A stretch of DNA of 64,000 nt from Candidatus Paracaedibacter acanthamoebae. GTDB lineage: Bacteria > Pseudomonadota > Alphaproteobacteria > Paracaedibacterales > Paracaedibacteraceae. The position numbers and the translations under genes were made by a program. The stretch lies in NCBI RefSeq assembly GCF_000742835.1, contig NZ_CP008941.1, forward strand, positions 124,001 through 188,000. Direction: 5' to 3'. The notes under the pieces were generated by a model. The model worked only from the letters and a program-made list of their open reading frames with translations, made no database searches and was not told the origin of the DNA. Numbering within the stretch: the stretch's first letter is position 1; the number at the start of each line of letters is the position of its first letter. Positions 1-8,721 of this stretch are shown here, in pieces.

Positions 1-102
1 AAGTTAAAAATTCTATGTATTTTTTTGTAGAAACTTGAATTTTTACAATTAATTCTTATATCTAGAATAATTGATATTTTTATTATAGTAGAAAGAATAG
101 TC

Positions 103-1014
103 ATGTTTAGACCATTTGAAGCACCTTTCAGTACCTTTTTCCGATTACTCATTCTAATATTTATAGTAAGTTCTTGGGGAAGTTATAGCCGGGGCAGCGA
201 AGAGAAAACTACTTCTACCCCCAAACAATCTATCCCAATAGAAGATATAAGCGATGAGAGCGAATTAAGTGAAGAAGATATAGAAGGATCAGCCTCTTCC
301 CAGCAGCCACACGGCAACATGGTATTTAAGCTTGGCTTTGAATTTCAGGAAGAAAATGGTTTATGTCCATGGGCCTTGACTGATACTAATATACAGAAAA
401 AACGTCTATTTAGTATTGTTGATTTCAAACAACATAAACCTTTGCATGTTGTTATTGATGGTAATGATATTGAATTTGTTACGCGACCTTTTTCATATAA
501 AGAGCAACAGGATCTTTCCATTTGTATGGACCTTTTTCTGGGGACTACCAATCTTCTTGAAGACCTTTTGAACAAGGATAACCAAATTACATTTGAAAAA
601 TGGGTGACCTGTATCAGAGAGCAGATTAAAAAGTTCTCTTTTTCTCTAAAAAACCATAAAGCATTTGCTCAGGTGAAAGATCAATATATTATTAAACCAT
701 CACTAGAATGGAAATCTAAGTTTACTCCTCAAGTGACAATCCAACATCCATTAGAGTACGCTATACCTTTGTATTTTGCACTTTTAGGTTTTGATTCACC
801 TTATATGTTCATTTTATCAGCAAGCTTACCATTGCGTGATGAATTTCTAAAAGCCCAAAAGCAAGGGAACTTTGATAATTTTTCTAAATTTGTATACGCT
901 TATTCCAGCGTAAAAATGAACGGCTTAGCTTTTCTGCACGCTTTAACACTTGTTAGGATGGCCCCTGTTAAAAGTTCTTCCCCGGATCTAATTAAGGAGA
1001 AGTTATTAAAATAA
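103..1014 (+). CDS. Hypothetical exported protein, N-terminal part of a split gene
   Basis: A 303-residue open frame. It starts with a basic residue and a hydrophobic stretch (about residues 12-30) that looks like a signal peptide. A Glu/Ser-rich acidic linker follows (about 30-65), then a mixed globular region. I recognise no family. The stop at 1012-1014 falls beside an A-rich stretch, and another frame continues coding-like sequence from 996 to 1329. I therefore think this is the first third of a longer gene ending at 1953. No strong ribosome binding site is visible before the ATG. Confidence 0.6.
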   Translation: MFRPFEAPFSTFFRLLILIFIVSSWGSYSRGSEEKTTSTPKQSIPIEDISDESELSEEDIEGSASSQQPHGNMVFKLGFEFQEENGLCPWALTDTNIQKKRLFSIVDFKQHKPLHVVIDGNDIEFVTRPFSYKEQQDLSICMDLFLGTTNLLEDLLNKDNQITFEKWVTCIREQIKKFSFSLKNHKAFAQVKDQYIIKPSLEWKSKFTPQVTIQHPLEYAIPLYFALLGFDSPYMFILSASLPLRDEFLKAQKQGNFDNFSKFVYAYSSVKMNGLAFLHALTLVRMAPVKSSSPDLIKEKLLK

Positions 1015-1329
1015 AAGAAAAAAAGAATAAATATGCCAACATTCCAGTAGTAACTGAGCCTAAAGAGGAAAGCGGAAATGAAGAGCAAGAACGGCTAGAG
1101 GTTCTAGCGGAAAAATTTCGTATTGAAAGTGATGCTCTGCAAACAACTCTCAAATATTTTGAAAGTTCCCATCAAGTAGACCCTAAAATGCAATTAATAT
1201 TAATGTCGCGCCGTCCTTTTAGTTCTATGTTTGAGGATATTAATGTACAACAAGGTGAATATAGCGAATACTTTGAGACGATGATGGGATACAATATTAA
1301 ATTTCAAAAAATTCCTCTCTCAATTTAAT
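996..1329 (+). pseudogene. Middle fragment of the split exported-protein gene
   Basis: An open frame without its own start. It overlaps the end of the preceding gene and runs to a stop near 1329. Its translation is coding-like: an acidic Glu-rich opening, then a helix and mixed composition. It takes over exactly where the upstream frame stops. At about 1306-1311 (a run of six A) coding character passes into a third frame that is open from 1285 and enters the gene ending at 1953. Two indels, one minus-one and one plus-one, would restore one protein of roughly 616 residues. Confidence 0.55.
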
Positions 1330-1401
1330 AGTACAAATTATGGTGAACAATTTTATGATAAACAAACAGGTAAGGTAAAATCTCTTATCCATTTTAGAAA
1401 A

Positions 1402-1953
1402 TTGTTTGAAGAAGAATTTTATGAACAACATCAAGAAGTTCTCGATAAACTATTGAAACAAGGAGTTCTTACTACCACTATGCTTAGAAATTTTAAGGAT
1501 GATGTTATGGTTGATGGTATGCCTATTAAGGCACTCCTTGAAAATTATTATCAAAGTATAGTAAATAGTATACAAAGTCCAAAAAATAGGATTATAATAG
1601 ATGTAGATAATGCTAGATTTGAAAGTATTCCGAGTCATCATGATGCGTTATCTCCTCCATGGTTTCTAAATTCTGATAATTCTATGGGGGCCTATAATCA
1701 AGAGATGTCAACAGAAGAAAAGAAATTTGGTGAAGCTATTATAGAAGTTCGTGCCATACCATATATAGGCCCTTGGTTTCTTAGAAAATGCGGCTTAGAT
1801 GAAGGCGTGACGGGTTCATTCCTTAGAATACCGGGTCCTACATCCAAAGAACATGCTCTTAAATTATTTAACTTTTTAAGTAATTTTGGAAGTAAAAAAG
1901 ACAGAGAAGAAATATTTTATTTAGGAATGCTTTATTCTTTGAGAGAATATTAA
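1402..1953 (+). CDS. Hypothetical protein, C-terminal part of the split gene
   Basis: The frame starting at the ATG at 1402 encodes 183 residues, but the same frame is open back to 1285 with coding-like content, so this ATG is probably internal. It contains Leu/Lys-rich helices and a Pro/Gly-rich segment, and has no family I recognise. No ribosome binding site precedes 1402. It is best read as the C-terminus of the gene beginning at 103. The next gene starts 18 bases downstream. Confidence 0.5.
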   Translation: MFEEEFYEQHQEVLDKLLKQGVLTTTMLRNFKDDVMVDGMPIKALLENYYQSIVNSIQSPKNRIIIDVDNARFESIPSHHDALSPPWFLNSDNSMGAYNQEMSTEEKKFGEAIIEVRAIPYIGPWFLRKCGLDEGVTGSFLRIPGPTSKEHALKLFNFLSNFGSKKDREEIFYLGMLYSLREY

Positions 1954-1971
1954 TTTAAGGGAGTAAATAAA

Positions 1972-2469
1972 ATGCGCAAAATATTATTAAGTTTGTTAAT
2001 TATGGCTTCTCATTTGCCCAGTAAAGCCTATGAGTGCACAAATAAAGTTTTAGAGTCTGAAGCTAACGCCTATGTGTCTAAAATATGGTCGAAAGTTTCT
2101 TTGCAAGAAGAGCAAATTAAAGAGAGTTTAACCTTTTTGCATAAATCTCCTTCTTCACAAAATAAGTATGAAGAATATCTTGATACTAAGAGGTTTAAAG
2201 ACTTGTATGAAGATATCAAAGGAATGCAAAAACCTGAACTGGAAGACTTTGCAAAGAGCTGCCGCAAGATCTATAAAAAGGAAGAATCTATTAATAGAAT
2301 TGCTGTATTTATGCTGCTTCAGAAAATTGCGGATAAATATAATCTTATTCTAGAAAAGAATAAAAGTCTAAAGCCTTCTAAGAAGCATGAAGATAAGGGT
2401 CATAAACTTTCAAGCAACAAACTGCTTGAGCTCTTTCTTAACGCTGATAAAAATATTAACGTCCATTAG
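1972..2469 (+). CDS. Small secreted hypothetical protein
   Basis: 165 residues. A GGGAG ribosome binding site lies about ten bases before the ATG. Residues 1-19 form a classical cleavable signal peptide (basic start, Leu/Ile core, cleavage near Ser-Lys-Ala-Tyr). The mature part is mostly charged helix with several Lys-rich blocks and two Cys near residues 22 and 92. I see no recognisable domain. It follows the broken exported-protein gene on the same strand, and may be co-transcribed with it. Confidence 0.65.
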   Translation: MRKILLSLLIMASHLPSKAYECTNKVLESEANAYVSKIWSKVSLQEEQIKESLTFLHKSPSSQNKYEEYLDTKRFKDLYEDIKGMQKPELEDFAKSCRKIYKKEESINRIAVFMLLQKIADKYNLILEKNKSLKPSKKHEDKGHKLSSNKLLELFLNADKNINVH

Positions 2470-2799
2470 GATAGGGTTATCATGGATATTAATAAGCTAG
2501 AATCGGGGAAAAAATAAAAATCTAGCTTGGCTGTGTGTTGAATTTAGAAGAGAGTATTAAAAGAGTTCCTTTACCGGCCATCCCTCTCTTTTCCAATTCC
2601 CCGCTGTTTTTTCTCTTTCCTATTCCTGGCTGAAGAGCTGAGATCTTGAGCTGCTTGGCGAGTACTCGTGTAATATCAAGGCCCTAGGTCAAGCCCGGCA
2701 GGAGGGGGATGATCTCAATCATCCCAAAACTTCCCTTTTTCCGGGCAAGCGCAAGCGCGACCCGGAATGAGGGAGAAGGGAGGTAATGGCCTATTTCTC
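2470..2799. repeat. Intergenic region with degenerate copies of the palindromic repeat family
   Basis: I see no gene here. The stretch 2620-2775 carries diverged copies of the dispersed intergenic repeats also found near 27.8, 33.1, 18.0 and 38.9 kb. One is a hairpin-like CTGGCTGAAGAGCTGAGATC block. Another is an inverted CCGGGCAAGCGCAAGCGCGA..CCCGG block just after the end of the minus-strand tssE gene. Confidence 0.55.
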
Positions 2800-3297
2800 T
2801 TAAACTTCAATTTCCATTGGAAAGGTGACTTCTTCCTGGAAATCTTTCATATTAAGCTCAGCATCGATGATGGCATAAAGTCGTGCTTTTTTAATGTCAA
2901 ATTCTGTGATGGTAACAATAGCGTTCTTTAAACGCGGTTCAAAAAGCCGGATGGCATTTTCGCACAATCGAGCAATGCGAGGGTAATGTCCCTTGTTTGT
3001 GGCATCATATTGAGAAAAATCAGCTAAGCCATAGAGTTGGGGTAAACCAAAGTTTCGTTCATCAGCCGCCAATTGATCATACTCTGTTTTTTTGGCATTG
3101 GCCCGTGTATTTAAAATTCGGGACAGTTCGAATTGAATCGATTGCATCAACTCAAACCGATTATAAAATCGTTTAGCCGGGACTTCTTCTTGAACACTGC
3201 GATCAGTATCGATAAGTTTTTCAAATAATGAAAGAGGAGCCCCTTGCTCCCGCTTAGGCTCCGCTAATGATTCTTTAATGATATCTCTTGTTATCAT
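2800..3297 (-). CDS. tssE: Type VI secretion baseplate subunit TssE
   Basis: 165 residues, normal for TssE, a gp25-like wedge protein of the type VI baseplate that links to the contractile sheath. Family features seen: a helix ending in LSRILNTRANA (about residues 57-67), YGLADFSQY in the middle (about 88-96), and the signature IRLFEPRLKNAIVTI (about 113-127). It is the last gene of the tssB-tssC-hcp-hcp-tssE operon, and its ATG overlaps the stop of the preceding hcp-like gene by one base, which suggests translational coupling. The identification rests on motif and position together. Confidence 0.85.
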   Translation of the reverse strand: MITRDIIKESLAEPKREQGAPLSLFEKLIDTDRSVQEEVPAKRFYNRFELMQSIQFELSRILNTRANAKKTEYDQLAADERNFGLPQLYGLADFSQYDATNKGHYPRIARLCENAIRLFEPRLKNAIVTITEFDIKKARLYAIIDAELNMKDFQEEVTFPMEIEV

Positions 3298-3908
3298 TAT
3301 GCCTCGGCTGTCCCTTTCGTATAGTCAAAGAAGCTGACGTTGTTTCCAACTTTTTGTCCATCTTGTCCATATTTTACAACTGTATTTTGACGCGTTTCGG
3401 GACGGAAAGAAAGAATCAATTTATCTAGTTGTTGCTGTGTTGATTCAATGCGGCAATTTGTATAGGTAATAAATTGTAGAGGGACCTTAAGATCAGTAAT
3501 ATTCGCTAAACGAATCAGTTTAATGGCGGCAATGTTAGATCCTGTATTCATTTTATTTTCAAGACTTGCAACGTAATCCCCCATCGGGATTGCAATCACA
3601 ACACTCGAATGCTGGACAGCAGAGGTGGAGAACAATTGATTTGCTGTATTGCCTTTTGTTAAGCGAGCTTGTTCAGAGTACCACCCTAGTAATTCTGCGC
3701 ATTGCGTCAGATCGGCATCAGTTCCATCCGGGCTGCCTTCAATGGTTGAACTTAACAGGTCATCAATCATAACCATCCATTCAGGGGTGGCGACGTGGGA
3801 GGTATGTTGTATTGTCGGGGCATGAATTGGTACATTCATTCCTGCACCAATCACCGGGCTTTGTCCATATTGAAGATTGCTGTGGGCGAATCCAAAACCT
3901 TCACTCAT
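3297..3908 (-). CDS. hcp: Hcp-like type VI tube protein, second copy
   Basis: 203 residues, about 14 longer than its tandem paralogue, mainly from an insertion near residues 59-66. Hcp forms the inner tube pushed out by the TssB-TssC sheath and is also secreted. The C-terminal half (FRPETR, then a YGQDG..G.NVSFFDYTKG ending) fits the Hcp strand pattern. The first 110 residues are unlike textbook Hcp, with a PEWM..ID.LLSS helix and a QARLTKG.TA.QLFSTSAVQHS segment. The assignment leans on its place between tssC and tssE and on its similarity to the neighbouring copy. A terminator separates the two copies. Confidence 0.7.
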   Translation of the reverse strand: MSEGFGFAHSNLQYGQSPVIGAGMNVPIHAPTIQHTSHVATPEWMVMIDDLLSSTIEGSPDGTDADLTQCAELLGWYSEQARLTKGNTANQLFSTSAVQHSSVVIAIPMGDYVASLENKMNTGSNIAAIKLIRLANITDLKVPLQFITYTNCRIESTQQQLDKLILSFRPETRQNTVVKYGQDGQKVGNNVSFFDYTKGTAEA

Positions 3909-3995
3909 TCTTTTTCTCCTGACTATATCTATCTTATCTCTATAATGACGCTGTGCTGGTTAATTTTTAGTAAAAATTTATATTAATTTTTATTA

Positions 3996-4023
3996 AAAAT
4001 CCCCAAGGCTAGGTGGGGATTTT
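3996..4023 (-). terminator. Rho-independent terminator after the first hcp-like gene
   Basis: Read on the minus strand, AAAATCCCC and GGGGATTTT form a stem around a ten-base loop, followed by a T-rich tract running into AT-rich DNA. It lies 22 bases past the stop of the hcp-like gene at 4045-4614 and before the second hcp-like gene. Partial read-through would give high tssBC-hcp transcript and lower hcp2-tssE transcript. Confidence 0.75.
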
Positions 4024-4044
4024 AAAGGGGAGTGGGCGATAAAC

Positions 4045-4614
4045 TTAGGTTGCTTTACCGGTAACATAATCAAAGAAGCTAACGTTTTGACCCAGTTTGC
4101 TGCCATCTTGAGCATATTGAATCACAGTATTCATCCGCGTTTCAGGGCGAATGGATAAAATAATCTCATCGAGTTTTTGTTGAATGGATTCCACCTTGCA
4201 ATTTGTATAATCAACTTCTTGAATGGGAATTTTAAGATCCGTGATATTGGCCAATCGTACGATTTTAATGGCGGACAAATTTGACCCTGTGTTCATAATT
4301 GTCTCTAACATGGGAAGATATAGTCCATTAGGAATCACAATCAAAATATTTGAGTGTTGTACGGCCGATGTGGAGAACAATTGGGATGCGGTGCTGCCCT
4401 TGGTTAAGCGAGCCTGTTCCGCAAACCAACCATATAACTCTGTAAAGGTTTCGTAACCCTCGATGTTAGATGATAACAGTTTGTCAATTGAAATCATCCA
4501 TTCAGGGGTGGTGACACTGTTGAGATGTTTAATGCGAGGGTCCACGACAGGAATACTAACATTCTGATCGCCGACTAAAGGAATGCTACCGTACTGTGTA
4601 TAATTATGGGACAT
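4045..4614 (-). CDS. hcp: Hcp-like type VI tube protein, first copy
   Basis: 189 residues. It shares most positions with the copy at 3297-3908: PEWM near residue 37, QARLTKGSTA.QLFSTSAVQHS, RLANITDLKIP, and the Hcp-type tail RPETRMNTV..YAQDG.K.GQNVSFFDY. It follows tssC by about 80 bases. A 16-base GC-rich palindrome lies in that gap and a terminator lies just beyond the stop, an arrangement suited to a separately stabilised, abundant hcp message. The N-terminal half differs from well-known Hcp, so this may be a lineage-specific subtype. Confidence 0.72.
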   Translation of the reverse strand: MSHNYTQYGSIPLVGDQNVSIPVVDPRIKHLNSVTTPEWMISIDKLLSSNIEGYETFTELYGWFAEQARLTKGSTASQLFSTSAVQHSNILIVIPNGLYLPMLETIMNTGSNLSAIKIVRLANITDLKIPIQEVDYTNCKVESIQQKLDEIILSIRPETRMNTVIQYAQDGSKLGQNVSFFDYVTGKAT

Positions 4615-4661
4615 CTTGTCTTTCCTCCTAAAAGCTACGTGCTTTGTCTTTCGCTAACCTC

Positions 4662-4677
4662 CCGGGCAATTGCCCGG
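4662..4677. promoter_or_regulatory. Perfect GC-rich palindrome between tssC and hcp
   Basis: CCGGGCAATTGCCCGG is a perfect 16-base inverted repeat in the tssC-hcp gap. It has no T-tract, so it is not a standard terminator. It resembles the TTGCCCGGAA arm of the dispersed repeat family. It could act as an RNA-processing or stabilising hairpin for the hcp message. Confidence 0.5.
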
Positions 4678-4696
4678 AGCTTAAGTTAAATCTTTA

Positions 4697-6163
4697 TCAA
4701 CCTGCTGGGGCAGGTAAGGTTGCAACCAAGCGAATCGACGCTGTTAATTCTTCCATTTGCAAGTGTGGACGAATATAAACGACAGAACGGTATGACCCTG
4801 GTTTGCCGGGGATATCATATACATCGACACGAGCTTCGCGTAATGGGTAGCGTGCTTTAACGGATTGCGGCGCATCATCATTCAACAGAACATAGTTAGC
4901 AATCCATGTATTGAGATACTGCGACACGTTATCCGCTGTGAGGAAACTACCAATTTTGTCGCGCATAATCACTTTGATATAGTGGGCAAAGCGCGAGGCA
5001 TTTAACATATAGGGCAAGCGAGCCGAGAGCGAAGCATTCGCCGTTGCATCGTCCAAGTTATACACTTTTGGTCGTTGCGTTGTTTGGCCGCCAAAGAATG
5101 CTGCATAGTCTGTTCCCTTACAGTGAACCAAAGAGATAAATCCAAGATCGCTCAATTCTTTTTCACGGCGATCCGTAATGACAACTTCGGTTGGGCACTT
5201 GAGGGCAATATCACCGTCTGCAGTCTTGTAGGTATAGGCTGGAAGTCCTTCGACTAACCCACCTCCTTCGACACCACGAATCGCAGCAAGCCATTTATAC
5301 TTAGCAAAGGCATCTGTCAGTTTTGTCCCCAGCGCATAGGCAGCATTGGTCCAGCAGAATTTTTTAGAATCGGCACCGGCGACATCTTCTTCAAAGTTAA
5401 TGCCCTCTGCTGGAAGCGTATTGGCGCCATAGGGTAAGCGCATCATGACGTGGGGCAAAACCAAAGCCACATATCGTGAATCTTCGGAATCCCGGAAAGA
5501 ATTCCACTTAATGAGCTCTAGGCTTTCAAAGATTTTAGCCAGGTCACGTGGACGACCCATTTCTTCGAAAGAGTCAAAGTCAAACAGGCGAGGGTGAGCG
5601 GCCGAAATGAAGGGGGCATGGGCTGCTGCTGCTACCTGAGATAGCTTAGAGAGCAACTCCATATCCATCGGATGGCGTGTAAACTCATAGTCGCCGAGTA
5701 AGCATGAATAAGGATGACCACCATAGGTGCCATATTCTTCTTCATAGATTTTCTTAAAAAGGGTACTCTGGTCAAACTCAACGGCTTTTTCTAAATCATC
5801 CAAAAGCTCTTGCTTAGACGCTGTCATCAATCGCAATTTTAAATGAGTTCCTGTTTCTGAATTCATGACCAAATAATTGAGACCACGCCAGGATCCTTCG
5901 AGCGTTCTAAATTCCTCACTGTGCATGAATTCATTCAGTTGAACAGCGATCAGGTCATCAATTTGTTGAATTCGTTGATTAATAAAGGTGACTGTATCAT
6001 TGCTCAAGACATTCCCTTGTTCGACAACTTGCCGAACAAATTCTTCAACCAAATCGCGAGCGAAAGGTTTTTGGGTGTCGTCTTTTGCAAGCTTACCCTT
6101 TGTCATTAAGACATCGAGGGTGACTTGCTCTGGGGTCTGAGGCTGAGTAATAGTGTCTGCCAT
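4697..6163 (-). CDS. tssC: Type VI secretion contractile sheath large subunit TssC (VipB)
   Basis: 488 residues, full length for TssC, which polymerises with TssB into the cytoplasmic contractile sheath. Diagnostic stretches seen: LEGSWRGLNYLV (about residues 87-98), CLLGDYEFTRHP, a long middle helix region ending FRDSEDSRYVALVLPHVMMR, and the C-terminal YRSVVYIRPHLQMEELTASI. It starts 22 bases after the tssB stop, so the two are clearly co-transcribed. No frameshift or missing block is visible, so the sheath appears functional. Confidence 0.95.
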   Translation of the reverse strand: MADTITQPQTPEQVTLDVLMTKGKLAKDDTQKPFARDLVEEFVRQVVEQGNVLSNDTVTFINQRIQQIDDLIAVQLNEFMHSEEFRTLEGSWRGLNYLVMNSETGTHLKLRLMTASKQELLDDLEKAVEFDQSTLFKKIYEEEYGTYGGHPYSCLLGDYEFTRHPMDMELLSKLSQVAAAAHAPFISAAHPRLFDFDSFEEMGRPRDLAKIFESLELIKWNSFRDSEDSRYVALVLPHVMMRLPYGANTLPAEGINFEEDVAGADSKKFCWTNAAYALGTKLTDAFAKYKWLAAIRGVEGGGLVEGLPAYTYKTADGDIALKCPTEVVITDRREKELSDLGFISLVHCKGTDYAAFFGGQTTQRPKVYNLDDATANASLSARLPYMLNASRFAHYIKVIMRDKIGSFLTADNVSQYLNTWIANYVLLNDDAPQSVKARYPLREARVDVYDIPGKPGSYRSVVYIRPHLQMEELTASIRLVATLPAPAG

Positions 6164-6185
6164 AATTTTTCTCCCTTATCCTTCG

Positions 6186-6719
6186 TTAGCTCGCAGGGGT
6201 ATCAGCTTTTGCAGCTGCTGCGTCATCTGTCATACCAAGTTCGGTTTTTAAAGCGGTTTGTTGTTCTGTGCTGGTAATTACTTCATGCAGTAATTCATCC
6301 AGCGCATCATTCCCATCTAGCTTTGTCAGCATGTCTTTTAATTTTGTTCTCGCTTCATAAAGTTTACGCAATGGTTCAATCTGCTTAACAATGCTTAAGG
6401 GTTGGAAATCATCCATATTATGGAAGAACAACTCAGCGCTAAGGTGGCTGCCATCATTGGCAAATTTATTGTCCGTCCGTAAAACCAAACGAGGACGAAT
6501 CTTTTCCATGATGTCGTTAAAGTTATCGCGATCGATTTCCACGAATTTACGATATTTGAGCGCAGCAGGGGTGTCAGCAGGGTGGCCAGCGAGGTCTGCC
6601 ATAATTCCCATAACGAATGGCAATTCTTTCATGACAATTGCATTGCCGATTTCCACGTCATAAGTAATTTGGACACGTGGCGAGCGGACCCGGTCTAATT
6701 TATGTTGAATACTTCCCAT
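6186..6719 (-). CDS. tssB: Type VI secretion contractile sheath small subunit TssB (VipA)
   Basis: 177 residues, normal for TssB. Features seen: N-terminal VRSPRVQITYDVEIG, the central LPFVMGIMADLAGHP, and a conserved FVEIDRDNFNDIMEKIRPRL block, with helices after FHNMDDFQPLSIVKQI. It is the first gene of the minus-strand type VI operon. The 245-base gap to the divergent nadK gene should hold the operon promoter, but I could not pick a convincing minus-strand one. The last 25 residues are Ala/Asp-rich. Confidence 0.95.
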   Translation of the reverse strand: MGSIQHKLDRVRSPRVQITYDVEIGNAIVMKELPFVMGIMADLAGHPADTPAALKYRKFVEIDRDNFNDIMEKIRPRLVLRTDNKFANDGSHLSAELFFHNMDDFQPLSIVKQIEPLRKLYEARTKLKDMLTKLDGNDALDELLHEVITSTEQQTALKTELGMTDDAAAAKADTPAS

Positions 6720-6905
6720 TTAATTAACCCTCCCATACTTTGGGTATAAGTGTATCTTTAACTCTCATATTGGGGGATAACGTTTAAGAAACGCTTAACA
6801 AAATAAAAAATTTTCCAGAATTTTATGAATTATAATAATAACAAACCAGGAATAGGGGTAAGGAGGGGGTATAACAGAAACAAAAACGAGAAAAATTTGT
6901 TTGAA

Positions 6906-6935
6906 TTGAGTATATTTATAAAAATAGCTTATAAT
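6906..6935 (+). promoter_or_regulatory. Candidate sigma-70 promoter for nadK-prmC
   Basis: TTGAGT at 6906-6911 and TATAAT at 6930-6935 are separated by 18 bases, within the usual range. The start codon of nadK lies 29 bases further on. The surrounding DNA is AT-rich, so chance matches are possible. Confidence 0.5.
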
Positions 6936-6964
6936 GTCACTATAGATTTATTAAGCGTGATACC

Positions 6965-7732
6965 ATGAATATTCAAAAAATTGCTTTATTTCCCTCTCGC
7001 AACCCAAAGGCTCAAGAGTTTCAAGAAAAGACTCTAAAGCATTTGCAGCCGGTGGCTCTTGATCAAGCCGACTGTATTGCTGTTATTGGGGGAGATGGAT
7101 TTATGTTACATGCTCTGCATAATTTACGACATTTAGATGTTCCATTTTTCGGTGTTAATGCAGGCACTGTTGGGTTCCTGATGAATTCTGTGGCACCCGA
7201 GGATTTGCTTGATAAGGTTAAACATGCCCATGAAACAGCGCTGTATCCTTTGCGCCTGACCACCATTGATGTTGAGGGTAAAGAGCAAGTGCATCATGCC
7301 ATTAATGAAGTTTCTTTAATGCGCCAGTCTTCCCAGGCTGGCAAAATTCAGATTGAGATTGATGGTATTGTTCGATTAAATGAACTGGTGAGTGATGGGG
7401 TACTGGTGGCCACACCAGCTGGCAGTACGGCTTATAATTTGTCTGCCCATGGGCCAATTATTCCGCTTGGGGCAAATTTGTTGGCCTTAACACCCATTAG
7501 TCCCTTTCGACCCCGACGGTGGCGAGGGGCCTTGTTGCCAAGTTCTGTTAAGATTAAACTGACAGTTTTAAACCCTCGAGAGCGGGCTATGAGTGCCTCT
7601 GCAGACTACCAAATGGTGGAAAATATTGAACAAGCGCAGATAGAGCAAGTAACGGATTCATTTTTTCGCCTCCTTTTCACAGAAGACCATAATCTGGACG
7701 ATCGTATTATTCGTGAACAATTTACCCCATGA
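6965..7732 (+). CDS. nadK: NAD kinase
   Basis: 255 residues, matching the short bacterial NAD kinases. It phosphorylates NAD to NADP in the cytosol. The diagnostic GGDG motif is at residues 42-45. NAGTVGFLMN follows, and later SDGVLVATPAGSTAYNLSAHGPI, the NAD-binding conserved block, with NEVSLMR between them. It overlaps the next gene, prmC, by four bases (ATGA), so the two form an operon. The C-terminus is complete, and I see no lesion. Confidence 0.93.
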   Translation: MNIQKIALFPSRNPKAQEFQEKTLKHLQPVALDQADCIAVIGGDGFMLHALHNLRHLDVPFFGVNAGTVGFLMNSVAPEDLLDKVKHAHETALYPLRLTTIDVEGKEQVHHAINEVSLMRQSSQAGKIQIEIDGIVRLNELVSDGVLVATPAGSTAYNLSAHGPIIPLGANLLALTPISPFRPRRWRGALLPSSVKIKLTVLNPRERAMSASADYQMVENIEQAQIEQVTDSFFRLLFTEDHNLDDRIIREQFTP

Positions 7733-8559
7733 AATTTCAAGCAGCATTTAAAAAACTTCTAGAAAAAATGCAGGGTAGCCCAGCAGAAAACCCTGTTCGT
7801 GAACTAAGGTTGTTGATAGGTCATGTTTTGGGGCTTTCTCAAGAAAAGCTATTATTTGAGGTACCCCTTGAGATTAGCCCTGCAACATTCGAGACTTTAT
7901 CCAACTATGTGGATCGACGTTGCCAGCATGAACCATTGGCCAAAATTCTGGGTTATAAAGAATTTTGGGGGTTAAAATTTAAGGTGACAGCTGATACGTT
8001 GGATCCGCGGCCGGATAGTGAAATTCTAATTGAGACAGCCTTGAAGTATATTTCAAACCTTCCAAGTCCGGTGCATGTTTTAGATTTAGGGACAGGTTCT
8101 GGCTGTTTGCTCTTAAGCCTTTTATCTGAAGTGCCTAAGGCAACAGGTGTGGGGATTGATTTTTCTGAAGCGGCGCTCGCGGTAGCTCAGGAAAACGCCA
8201 AGGCCTTGGGACTACAAGATCGCTGTCAGTTTGTTCAATCCAATTGGTTTGAGGCTATAGCAGGCAGTTTTGATATTATACTGGCTAATCCGCCCTATAT
8301 TGACCCATCTGAAACTTTGTCACGACAAACTTTATATGATCCTGCAAGCGCCTTATTTGCGGAAGATAAGGGCTTGGCTGATTATAAGGCGATTTTACAG
8401 TCTGCACGGGGCTATCTTAAAAATAAGGGCATAATTATTTTAGAAATTGGTCATGCTCAGGCTGATTCAGTAAATTTTATTGCCCAAGAAAATGAGTTCA
8501 ATCTGCTTGTCAAGGTGAAAGATTTCAATCAATTAGACAGGTGCGTGGTTTTTTCTTAG
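7729..8559 (+). CDS. prmC: Peptide chain release factor N5-glutamine methyltransferase PrmC
   Basis: 276 residues, normal for PrmC (HemK), which methylates the GGQ glutamine of release factors using S-adenosylmethionine. Seen: an N-terminal helical domain (1-75), the LDPRPDSEILIE entry to the catalytic domain (about 91-102), the cofactor loop VLDLGTGSGC (about 117-126), and the catalytic NPPY at 187-190. Its start codon lies within the nadK stop region, so expression is probably coupled. Confidence 0.93.
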   Translation: MKFQAAFKKLLEKMQGSPAENPVRELRLLIGHVLGLSQEKLLFEVPLEISPATFETLSNYVDRRCQHEPLAKILGYKEFWGLKFKVTADTLDPRPDSEILIETALKYISNLPSPVHVLDLGTGSGCLLLSLLSEVPKATGVGIDFSEAALAVAQENAKALGLQDRCQFVQSNWFEAIAGSFDIILANPPYIDPSETLSRQTLYDPASALFAEDKGLADYKAILQSARGYLKNKGIIILEIGHAQADSVNFIAQENEFNLLVKVKDFNQLDRCVVFS

Positions 8560-8721
8560 ATTTTCTTTAAAAATAAGAGGAAATAAAATTCTTGGCAAAG
8601 AGACAAAAGAGTTGTTAGACTGGAAATAGCTGTGTCGCGGTTTCGAGAGAAATCTTAGCGTTGAGAGCGTAGTCGGTCATAGAGACCATTATAAATTTTC
8701 AAAAAATTAGGTAAGTTATTA

